Origin: Candidatus Kapaibacterium sp.
GTDB taxonomy: Bacteria; Bacteroidota; Ignavibacteria; Kapaibacteriales; NICIL-2
Reading direction: 5' to 3'
Assembly (NCBI GenBank): GCA_026003475.1
Contig: BPHJ01000001.1
Coordinates: forward strand, 1,239,189-1,303,188
Length of the DNA stretch: 64,000 nucleotides
The position numbers were made by a program, and so were the translations under genes. Shown here piece after piece: positions 36,077 to 43,365 of the stretch. Below the pieces are notes generated by a model. The model made no database searches. It was not told the origin of the DNA and saw nothing but the letters and a program-made list of their open reading frames with translations. The number at the start of each line of letters is the position of its first letter. Position 1 is the stretch's first letter.

Positions 36077-36676
36077 ATGTATCACCTGACCCACTTGACC
36101 ATCTCCGAGCTGGAGCAGCTCCTGCGAGACAAGATGGATCCGGTCGAACTCAATAAGGTCGTTAGTGCCTACGAAATGGCAGAGAGCGTCCACGAGGGAC
36201 AAGTGCGCCGCGATGGATCACCGTACTTTTTTCACTGCTCTCGGGTGTGCAAGCTGCTCATCGAGGAACTCGGTATCACCGATCCCGACGTCCTCTGTGC
36301 TGCGCTCCTTCACGACGTTCTCGAGGATTCCGACGAAATCACCCGCGACATCATCGCCTACAACTTCGGTGAGTACTGCGCCTACATCGTCGAGACGCTC
36401 ACCAAAGACCTCCGCCGGCAAGAACTCGATCACGACGCTGTGGACCTGGAACACGTCGAGCGTCTCAAGCATGCCAGCGATGATTGTCTGATCATTCGCC
36501 TTGCCGCACGGTTGGACAACTTCCGCTGTCTGCAATTTGACCTCAAACGGAATCCTCTCCGCTACATCGCCGAAACGATGGAACGCTACATTCCACTGGC
36601 GGAAGCTCGCCAGAATCCTCACCTCCAGTACCTGGCTGCCGAGCTGCGTAAGGAGCAAAACAAGTTCTTGGGCTAA
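36077..36676 (+). CDS. HD-domain protein, SpoT/MESH1-like
   Basis: 199 residues from ATG 36077, chosen for the AGGAG ribosome site just upstream. The HD fold follows RelA/SpoT hydrolases: FFHCSRVCKLL (first His), CAALLHDVLEDSDEI (His-Asp), FGEYCAYIVETLTK and IRLAARLDNFRCL. In active (p)ppGpp hydrolases the last motif is LADRLHN with a metal-binding Asp; here that Asp is Ala. Length is that of a stand-alone small alarmone hydrolase without a synthetase domain. It could be an active variant, act on another nucleotide, or be regulatory. It lies between the PhnD-like gene and an inositol-phosphatase gene. Confidence 0.8.
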   Translation: MYHLTHLTISELEQLLRDKMDPVELNKVVSAYEMAESVHEGQVRRDGSPYFFHCSRVCKLLIEELGITDPDVLCAALLHDVLEDSDEITRDIIAYNFGEYCAYIVETLTKDLRRQELDHDAVDLEHVERLKHASDDCLIIRLAARLDNFRCLQFDLKRNPLRYIAETMERYIPLAEARQNPHLQYLAAELRKEQNKFLG

Positions 36677-36730
36677 TACGAACGCCAACCACTGGATAAT
36701 TTTGTGCCCTCTACTTGCCACTACGTTCGC

Positions 36731-37534
36731 ATGACAATAGCACCCATTTCGCTTGACCATCTCGAACATGTTGCCATCACTGCTGCTCGAGTAGCCGGCG
36801 CATTACTGCGAAATAATTTCGACCAAACAAAACAACTGCGCTACAAAGAAGGTGTCCACAACATTGTCACCGATTCCGACCTTGCTGCAGAGCAGCGCAT
36901 TCTCGGGACTATCCGGTCTGCATTCCCCACGCATGCGGTCCTTGCCGAAGAAGCTGGCTCGCAGAGCGCATCCTCTCCCTACCGCTGGATCGTTGACCCA
37001 CTCGATGGAACGGTCAACTTTGCCCATGGCGTACCGATTTTCTCGGTGAGCATCGCCGTCGAATTCGAAGGAGCCGTTGTCGTTGGAGTCGTCTATCATC
37101 CGATGCTCGATGAATTGTTCTCTGCGCGTCGTGGGCAGGGAGCATTCCTCAATGGCAAGCGGTTGGAAGTCTCCTCATGCGCAGAGCTTGCCGATGCGTT
37201 TTTGGTGACAGGCTTCCCGTACAACATTGCCTCCTTCCCGGAGTACAGCGAAGAACATTTTGCTGCGCTCGTTCGGCGGGGCATTCCTATTCGCAGGCTT
37301 GGATCGGCAGCGCTGGACTTAGCCTATGTTGCTGCAGGACGATTCGATGGTTTTTGGGAAGTAGGCTTACACCCGTGGGATATTGCCGCGGGCACGCTGC
37401 TCATCACGGAAGCGGGGGGAACCGTCAGCGCCTACGATGGCTCCCCACACACCCTCGATACCCGCACGATTGTAGCGTCAAACGGGAGAATTCATCGCCA
37501 ATTAGTCGAATTCTTGACCCAGCATCAGCGATGA
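36731..37534 (+). CDS. Inositol monophosphatase family protein
   Basis: 267 residues from ATG 36731. Magnesium-site motifs of the IMPase/SuhB family are present: LAEEAG (Glu), WIVDPLDGTVNFAHGVPIFSVSIA (the DPLDGT motif) and VGLHPWDIAAGTLLITEAGG (the WD motif). It dephosphorylates inositol-1-phosphate or related sugar phosphates; SuhB-type members also affect rRNA transcription. The C-terminus overlaps dapF by 4 nt (ATGA). Substrate is uncertain without further evidence. Confidence 0.93.
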   Translation: MTIAPISLDHLEHVAITAARVAGALLRNNFDQTKQLRYKEGVHNIVTDSDLAAEQRILGTIRSAFPTHAVLAEEAGSQSASSPYRWIVDPLDGTVNFAHGVPIFSVSIAVEFEGAVVVGVVYHPMLDELFSARRGQGAFLNGKRLEVSSCAELADAFLVTGFPYNIASFPEYSEEHFAALVRRGIPIRRLGSAALDLAYVAAGRFDGFWEVGLHPWDIAAGTLLITEAGGTVSAYDGSPHTLDTRTIVASNGRIHRQLVEFLTQHQR

Positions 37535-38376
37535 AATGCACCGTTGCGTACATGTCTGGAGCAGGAAACCTCTTCACCATCACCAATGCTGCGGAAGTAT
37601 CTCCCGAGAATGCAACGCGCCTTGCACCATTCCTCTGCGATGCCCGCGCAACGATCGGCCAGCGAACCGATGGCCTGCTCATCGTGGCACCGGACGAGCA
37701 GGGTATTACCGTGCACTTTTTCAACCCCGACGGGTCAACAGGCATGATGTGCGGTAATGGTGCCCGATGTGCTGTTCGGTTTGCGCTCGATAGTGACATT
37801 GTCCCACCCTCGCCGACGCTCCGTTTGAACATGGCAGGGACCAGCTACCGCGCACTACTCGACGGCGATCACATTACTGTCATTTTTCCACCGCCGCAGA
37901 CACTAACCGATCCGCTGACACTTACCGTCAGTGGTCACCCGCTCACCTGCGCTTACGTGGACGTTGGCTCCGACCACGTAGTCATCAGCCAGCACGAGCT
38001 GGAGCAGTGGTGCGCAGCCACGGGATCGCCCTGCGCCGTTACTGAAGTTGCTCCGCGCATTCGCTGGCATTCGGCTTTTCCACGTGGGTGCAACGTGAAT
38101 CTCTACCACGTTCACCCCGACGCTGTTGAGCTTACGACCTACGAACGCGGCGTCGAGGCAATAACCGGTGCATGTGGGACGGGAGCCTTGGCAACGGCAG
38201 TTGTGCTCTGGCGCCGCCGAGAGTACCCAGCACAGACTATCCCCATCCTGCCGCCAAGTGGACGAATGCTCCAGGTGCACATCCACACGGAGGGAAAGAC
38301 CATCGCAGCATTGGCGCTCGGCGGACCAGCAGAGTTTATTGCACACGCAACCGTCGAACTACCCCTTCAAGGATAA
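37531..38376 (+). CDS. dapF: Diaminopimelate epimerase
   Basis: 281 residues from ATG 37531, where MKCTVAYMSGAGNLFTI begins as in DapF; the track's start at 37177 lies within the phosphatase gene. The two catalytic cysteines are in GMMCGNGARC and ITGACGTGALA. The enzyme converts LL- to meso-diaminopimelate for peptidoglycan and lysine. The N-terminus is SGAGNLFTI where most have GxGNDFV, so the usual Asp is Leu. Neighbours are the phosphatase (4-nt overlap) and an M20 hydrolase whose ATG follows directly. Confidence 0.93.
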   Translation: MKCTVAYMSGAGNLFTITNAAEVSPENATRLAPFLCDARATIGQRTDGLLIVAPDEQGITVHFFNPDGSTGMMCGNGARCAVRFALDSDIVPPSPTLRLNMAGTSYRALLDGDHITVIFPPPQTLTDPLTLTVSGHPLTCAYVDVGSDHVVISQHELEQWCAATGSPCAVTEVAPRIRWHSAFPRGCNVNLYHVHPDAVELTTYERGVEAITGACGTGALATAVVLWRRREYPAQTIPILPPSGRMLQVHIHTEGKTIAALALGGPAEFIAHATVELPLQG

Positions 38377-39552
38377 ATGGAACTGCAGCATTGGCTCACA
38401 GCTGCACGAGAACATTCCGAGCAGATCATCGCCTATCGTCGGCACTTGCACCAGCACCCCGAGCTATCGTTTGCCGAGCATCGAACGCACGATTTTATTT
38501 CGTCTGTGCTTCAGCGCGCAGGTATTACGCCGCACACGGTTGCACAAACTGGCGTCGTAGCGACAATCGGCACGGGTGAGCGGAGCGTTGCAATTCGCGC
38601 TGATATTGACGCACTTCCTATCACAGAACGCACCGGACTTCCCTTTGCGTCGGAATGCGATGGCGTCATGCACGCATGCGGTCATGATTGCCACACAGCA
38701 ATGTTGCTCGGCGCAGCGCTCATGCTCAAGCAACACGAGCACATGCTTCCTGGACGTGTGCTGTTGATCTTCCAGCCTGGTGAGGAAAAATCCCCTGGCG
38801 GTGCATCGCTTGTCATTGCTGATGGCGTGCTCGATCGGTATCACCCTGAGGCGATCTTTGGGCAGCATCTCTATCCGGACGCACCAACGGGCACTATCGA
38901 ACTAACCAGCGGTCCCATCATGGCAAGTGCTGACGAGCTGTATTGGACCTTGCACGGGAAAGGCTCGCACGCAGCCCAACCCCACAAAGGCTCTAACCCG
39001 ATACGCGCTGCAGCAGAACTGATCGTGCATTTGGAAGGCATTGTTCAACAACGGCGGGATCCACTCCATCCAGCAGTGCTTGCCGTTACTGCTATCGAAG
39101 GAGGAACAGCAACCAATGTCGTCCCCGATTGTGTCCGACTCAAAGGGACGCTCCGCAGCTTCGATGACCAGTGGCGACGGCAAATGTGGAACCGCATTGA
39201 GGCACACAGTAGAGTACTCGCAAGCCTTCACGACGTCGAATGCACGGTCGAAATCGTCACTGGCTATCCACCACTGGTCAACAACCCTGAGGCAACCAAC
39301 CATGCTCGCGCTGTAGCACAACAGCTCGTTGGCACTGACCATGTCCGAACCTTCGAACCGAAGATGTGGGCAGAAGACTTCGCCTTCTATGCTGAGCGCA
39401 TCCCGGCAGCATTCTGGATGCTCGGTTGCCGACCGCCGGAGCGCTCAACAATGCCTGGGCTCCACTCGCCGCTGTTCAATCCCGATGAAGATGCACTCCC
39501 GATTGGCGCAGCTATGCTGGCTGCTGTTGCGACTGCGTGGCTGGCACGTTAG
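38377..39552 (+). CDS. M20 family amidohydrolase (hippurate hydrolase/N-acetyl-DAP deacetylase-like)
   Basis: 391 residues, starting immediately after the dapF stop. Metal and catalytic motifs of M20D enzymes are complete: RRHLHQHPELSF, IRADIDALPI, MHACGHDCHTAMLLG and QPGEEKSPGGA, with HGKGSHAAQPHKG in the dimerisation domain and FAFYAERIPAAFWMLG, then LHSPLFNPDEDAL, near the C-terminus. The family removes acyl groups from N-acyl amino acids or peptides in the cytosol. The position after dapF suggests a possible place in the acetyl-diaminopimelate branch of lysine synthesis, but hippuricase-like scavenging is equally possible. It overlaps the convergent phosphoesterase by 4 nt. Confidence 0.9.
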   Translation: MELQHWLTAAREHSEQIIAYRRHLHQHPELSFAEHRTHDFISSVLQRAGITPHTVAQTGVVATIGTGERSVAIRADIDALPITERTGLPFASECDGVMHACGHDCHTAMLLGAALMLKQHEHMLPGRVLLIFQPGEEKSPGGASLVIADGVLDRYHPEAIFGQHLYPDAPTGTIELTSGPIMASADELYWTLHGKGSHAAQPHKGSNPIRAAAELIVHLEGIVQQRRDPLHPAVLAVTAIEGGTATNVVPDCVRLKGTLRSFDDQWRRQMWNRIEAHSRVLASLHDVECTVEIVTGYPPLVNNPEATNHARAVAQQLVGTDHVRTFEPKMWAEDFAFYAERIPAAFWMLGCRPPERSTMPGLHSPLFNPDEDALPIGAAMLAAVATAWLAR

Positions 39553-40805
39553 CCATACTGTGGCTTCGGCGATCGAAGTGTCAGGACGGTAATTTCTGGC
39601 GGAATGCCGATACGAATCGGTGGGCCAACGGTTCCTAATCCTCGGTTGACGTAGAGGTACTGCTCACCGTCACGGTAGAGACCCGCCCACTGCTTATAGA
39701 CTACCTGCGCGACGCTCAGCTCAACACCCAAGAAATGGATACCCACCTGCCCACCATGGGTATGACCGCTGAGCATCAGATCAACGGGTGCTTTCCGGCG
39801 CACCTGCTTATCCCAAAATGTTGGATCGTGCGCCAGCAGAATCGTTGGTGCGCCAGGCTCAACTCCTACCAGCGCTGCAGGAAGGTCCGCGAAGTTTTGG
39901 CCCAGTCCAGTATTGTCGGTACCAAGCAGGTAGATAGTCTCCCCGCTGACCGTCAACGGGACGTTGGTGTTAACCAGCAGCTTGATACCCGAGTTGGAAA
40001 TCATCGAGCGCAAGAGCGAGTGATTCTGAGGTGAGCAGTAGTGATCATGGTTGCCAAGCGAAGCGAAAACACCCACATCAGCACGGAGGCGTACCAAGTC
40101 CCGCCGAATGAACTCGAGTTCTTTGGGATCGAAGTTGACAAAATCACCGGTAATGACGAGCACATCAGGCTTGAGCTGTTCGATCATCGCCCGCGCTCGA
40201 CGAAATGGATCGGGACTGCGCCACGAGCCAGCATGAATATCGCTGATCTGCACAATCCGAATCCCATCGAATGCCCGCGGCAGAGAGCGGAGGACAATTT
40301 CCTCTTCGTAGATGGTCAAGTCATCGGTATCGAAAAATCCCTTCCCGACAATCCCAAACGGAATCATGGCACCGCTCCACGCAAGAGTGCCCAGCGCTTG
40401 CCGCCGTCCAGAATTGATTGCCAGTGGCTGCTGCTGATTGCGTTGCGTTGGTTTGATCCATTCCAGCACGCGACCGACGATACGCTTGACCATTCGAAAC
40501 CCTCCAGCGATGATCACACCGAGTGCAATCGGAATTTTCGGCAAGTACCAGAGCGTCGAAGCGGCAAAAACCAGAAACATTCCTTCTTCCAGTCGGTTGA
40601 GGTTGGTAATGCTCGTGCGTTGGTACGAGACGTACGGGGAAAGCACCAAAAACACCAGCGCCACCACCCATGGAATGCGGTAGAGCCACCGATTCCAGCC
40701 ACGCTGACGCACAAAACGTTGCCACGCCGTCAGCACCACAACGTCTATGGCAAACAGCACAATTGCCGAGGTCAAAACAAACCAGAGCCAACGCTTGGGA
40801 TCCAT
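39549..40805 (-). CDS. Membrane-associated metallophosphoesterase (YkuE/LpxG-like)
   Basis: 418 residues. The first ~120 hold about four membrane helices (for example LWFVLTSAIVLFAIDVVVL), followed by a basic, Tat-like stretch (GRRQALGTLAWSGAMIPFG). The C-terminal calcineurin-like domain has all metal motifs: VQISDIHAGSW, VLVITGDFVNF, GNHDHYC, LLAHDP and LSGHTHGGQVG. Relatives include YkuE-type enzymes and LpxG, the UDP-diacylglucosamine pyrophosphohydrolase of some lipid A pathways. The substrate here is open. It lies 54 nt downstream of the DUF4505 fusion gene on the same strand. Confidence 0.9.
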   Translation of the reverse strand: MDPKRWLWFVLTSAIVLFAIDVVVLTAWQRFVRQRGWNRWLYRIPWVVALVFLVLSPYVSYQRTSITNLNRLEEGMFLVFAASTLWYLPKIPIALGVIIAGGFRMVKRIVGRVLEWIKPTQRNQQQPLAINSGRRQALGTLAWSGAMIPFGIVGKGFFDTDDLTIYEEEIVLRSLPRAFDGIRIVQISDIHAGSWRSPDPFRRARAMIEQLKPDVLVITGDFVNFDPKELEFIRRDLVRLRADVGVFASLGNHDHYCSPQNHSLLRSMISNSGIKLLVNTNVPLTVSGETIYLLGTDNTGLGQNFADLPAALVGVEPGAPTILLAHDPTFWDKQVRRKAPVDLMLSGHTHGGQVGIHFLGVELSVAQVVYKQWAGLYRDGEQYLYVNRGLGTVGPPIRIGIPPEITVLTLRSPKPQYG

Positions 40806-40859
40806 ACTGCCGACGACTGCACACGATCGGTTCTGCGCCGGTTACGACGCACAGCAGCG

Positions 40860-41723
40860 TTACTGCATTGTACCGCGCGGCACGACGAACACTGCCGAAC
40901 CCGATGCCAGAACTGCACGTGTTGCTCCATCGCGCACCTCGCCACGGACGTGATGCGCCCGGCGTTCGGAGCGCAAATACTCTGCGTGCAGTTGAATCCA
41001 CGAACCAATCCGCACAGGAGCCTGATAGCGGATCGTCAGTTCGGCTGTCGGTGCTTTGATCCCCATTCCACTGAGAACCTTACCCATGATCTCATCGAGC
41101 ACCAGTGCAACGAATCCCCCATGCATGATGCCAAGCGATCCGCTCGTATGCACAGGCACCTGGAGCCAAGAATCCGCCTGCAACGTTGCGGCATCGAAGA
41201 GCGCCGTTATCTGCAGACTACTGGGGTTGTCACGACCACAACCGGCACACATGTTACCAGCACGCGGGCAAATCAAGTGCAAATGCTCTGGTATCTGTCG
41301 CGGTGGAATCACAGACAGTGTTCCTTTCCAAACGATTGCATACCAGTCCCCCCACGGCGACAGCAGAGGCGCAAGCTCCGTCAGAACAGCAAGACTGAGC
41401 CGTCCCCATTGCTGGTGAGGTGCTCGATGGTAGAGCACGCCAGCATCGAAGACTAACTGTTCCGGATCAAACTGAACGCTTCGCCGTGGTGCGAAGTAGA
41501 GCCGCTCCCCATCAAACCGAGTGAACACATACGGCGTATCTTCGGGAAGGAGAAAATTCATTTCCGCCCCGCACGGGGAACAGTACGGGTAGTCGGGATG
41601 CAGTCCCGTCGTGTTGGGCTGTAAGTTGCCGAAGAAAATATCGCGGAATTGTTCATCGTCAACGGTGATGCCCTCGTGGAGCAATTCTCCGCGTGCGGTC
41701 AGCCGGTAGAAGTATGTTCGCAT
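40860..41723 (-). CDS. DUF4505 domain fused to a PaaI-type hotdog thioesterase
   Basis: About 287 residues from ATG 41723. The N-terminal ~145 match the DUF4505/UPF0598 family (human C8orf82 group): TYFYRLTARGELLHE, FRDIFFGNLQPNTTG, PYCSPCGAEMNFLLPEDTPYVF and LYHRAPHQQWGRLSLAVL. The C-terminal ~125 are a hotdog thioesterase of PaaI/4HBT type, beginning AGCGRDNPSSLQI with the catalytic block IMHGGFVALVLDEIMGKVL and AELTIRYQAPV. The thioesterase hydrolyses an acyl-CoA of unknown identity; DUF4505 has no known function. Upstream Met codons at 41741 and 41756 are possible. It is divergent from the MsrB gene. Confidence 0.83.
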   Translation of the reverse strand: MRTYFYRLTARGELLHEGITVDDEQFRDIFFGNLQPNTTGLHPDYPYCSPCGAEMNFLLPEDTPYVFTRFDGERLYFAPRRSVQFDPEQLVFDAGVLYHRAPHQQWGRLSLAVLTELAPLLSPWGDWYAIVWKGTLSVIPPRQIPEHLHLICPRAGNMCAGCGRDNPSSLQITALFDAATLQADSWLQVPVHTSGSLGIMHGGFVALVLDEIMGKVLSGMGIKAPTAELTIRYQAPVRIGSWIQLHAEYLRSERRAHHVRGEVRDGATRAVLASGSAVFVVPRGTMQ

Positions 41724-41836
41724 GGCAACAAATGCTCTCTTCATCAATTGCAACAAAATTGCATCGTGTTGCTACCGTTTGCGCGGTGCTTCTTTCGCCG
41801 TGTGCTTGTCAAGATCACCATCCATCGCTTACTCCA

Positions 41837-42580
41837 ATGAAGTCGGAATACACTGCTCACCTTACTCCGTGGGAGTATCGCGTCTTGGTTGAGAAAGCAA
41901 CCGATCCACCTGGCAGTGGCGTCTACACAGATCATTTCGAGGAAGGAACCTACCACTGCCGTGCATGTGGCGCAGCACTCTATCGCAGCAGCGCCAAGTT
42001 TCATTCCGGTTGTGGCTGGCCCGCCTTCGATCAGGAAATACCCGGGGCAGTCATTCGCAAACCGGATTTCTCCCACGGAATGGTTCGGACGGAAATTCTC
42101 TGTGCTCACTGTGGCGGGCATCTTGGGCACGTCTTCGAGGGAGAAGGATTCACACCCACCAATACACGCCACTGCGTCAATAGCAGTTCTTTGGTGTTCC
42201 ATCCTGCGGACAAACAGCAGCTTGTCGTGGGTGTACCCGATTTTCATCAGTACCAAGAACGCGCTGCACGACTACCAGGCGTGCTCTGGGTCGAATGTGG
42301 CTTCGCCGGCGACGGTACCCACTACTCTGAAGCCCTGCGTATCGAGTATCACCCACGCCAAACAACACCGCTGGCAATCCTTTCTGGGCTGCTTGGCACA
42401 AGCACCAAAAGCCCACGCGATCAAGACCAATGGTGCCTTTTTGTGCGGCCCGATACAAACACCGTTGACGAACTCCCTGCACCGATGCGCCGCGCACCGC
42501 TTGTCACCTACACACGTGCCCCAGAAGAGCATCAGTGGTTTCTCCGCAAAGCAGGTCTTCTCCAAGCGTCACCGCGATGA
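41837..42580 (+). CDS. msrB: Methionine-R-sulfoxide reductase B with C-terminal decayed MsrA-like domain
   Basis: 247 residues from ATG 41837. Residues 1-125 are MsrB: HLTPWEYRVLVEKATDPP, zinc CxxC pairs in YHCRACGAAL and CAHCGGHLGH, SGCGWPAF, and catalytic Cys near residue 113 in RHCVNSSSL. It repairs Met-R-sulfoxide. The remaining ~115 residues align with MsrA: LPGVLWVECGFAG (for LPGVxxxxxGYxGG), THYSEALRIEYHP (for GHAEAVRVxYDP) and a C-terminal RAPEEHQWFLRKAG (for AEDYHQxYLxK). The MsrA catalytic GCFW is missing (VPDF), and the domain is shortened. An in-frame start at 41732 would add a lipoprotein- or signal-like segment (VATVCAVLLSPCAC), so export is possible. Confidence 0.86.
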   Translation: MKSEYTAHLTPWEYRVLVEKATDPPGSGVYTDHFEEGTYHCRACGAALYRSSAKFHSGCGWPAFDQEIPGAVIRKPDFSHGMVRTEILCAHCGGHLGHVFEGEGFTPTNTRHCVNSSSLVFHPADKQQLVVGVPDFHQYQERAARLPGVLWVECGFAGDGTHYSEALRIEYHPRQTTPLAILSGLLGTSTKSPRDQDQWCLFVRPDTNTVDELPAPMRRAPLVTYTRAPEEHQWFLRKAGLLQASPR

Positions 42581-42583
42581 GCG

Positions 42584-42614
42584 TTTGCATTTGGTCTTGT
42601 AAGGCGTATTTTTG
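42584..42614 (+). promoter_or_regulatory. Bacteroidota-type promoter of tRNA-Phe
   Basis: TTTG at 42584-42587, a 19-bp spacer and TATTTTTG at 42607-42614; the start would be near 42621, 17 nt before the mature tRNA 5' end. Confidence 0.7.
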
Positions 42615-42637
42615 CGCCCGCTTTTTGGCATTGTGAT

Positions 42638-42710
<73 letters not shown>

Positions 42711-42807
42711 CTCTCCGCAGCGAATTCCTCCAGGTGCCGCAGCTGGTGCTGCGCTGCCCAGTCCTCTACGTTGGCTCTGGTGTTTCACAACCGACGACAC
42801 TACCGCA

Positions 42808-43365
42808 ATGGCTGCAGTTGAATCCGCAATGATCCCACTTGGAACGATCGCGCCTCCTTTTCGCTTGTTCGAACCTCTCACGGGTCAGTGGCGCTCTCTC
42901 GATGAACTTAGATCGAGAACAGCAACGGTGATTGTCTTCATGTGCAACCACTGCCCATATGTCCAGCACATACTACCTGCATTGCTCTCCGTAGCACGCG
43001 AGTACATCCAAAAAGGAATTTCGTTTGTTGGCATCAACCCCAACGACCCTGTTGCCTATCCCGAAGATAGCCCCGATGCAATGGCACAGCTTGCACGGGA
43101 GCTGAACTTTCCCTTCCCATACCTATTCGATGAAACGCAGGACGTCGCCCGAGCATACAGCGCGACCTGCACACCGGACCTATTCGTTTTCGATGGTGAA
43201 CATCGGCTTGTCTATCGTGGACAGTTCGACAGTTCACGCCCTTCGAACCAAATCCCACCAACGGGAGCGGACCTCCGCGCTGCGCTCGATGCACTCATCA
43301 GCAGAGAACCGATTCCTGCCCTACAGCGCCCCTCGATCGGATGCAGCATCAAGTGGCGCCAATAG
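42808..43365 (+). CDS. Thioredoxin-like redoxin protein
   Basis: 185 residues from ATG 42808; the track's start at 42679 lies inside the tRNA gene. The protein is of the AhpC/TSA-like thioredoxin group: APPFRLFEPLTGQWRSLDEL, active-site pair in VFMCNHCPYVQHIL (CxxC), GISFVGINPNDP, ELNFPFPYLFDETQDVARAY and the cis-Pro loop ATCTPDLFVFDG. It is common in Bacteroidota and cyanobacteria as a stand-alone thiol-disulfide protein; no signal peptide is seen, so it is probably cytosolic. It may be co-transcribed with the upstream tRNA-Phe. Confidence 0.88.
   Translation: MAAVESAMIPLGTIAPPFRLFEPLTGQWRSLDELRSRTATVIVFMCNHCPYVQHILPALLSVAREYIQKGISFVGINPNDPVAYPEDSPDAMAQLARELNFPFPYLFDETQDVARAYSATCTPDLFVFDGEHRLVYRGQFDSSRPSNQIPPTGADLRAALDALISREPIPALQRPSIGCSIKWRQ

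Noticed and set aside
40041-41456. 471-aa plus-strand ORF
   Set aside because: It runs antisense through the phosphoesterase and the DUF4505 fusion gene, with a His/Arg/Asn-rich composition and no domain. Both minus-strand genes are clearly real.
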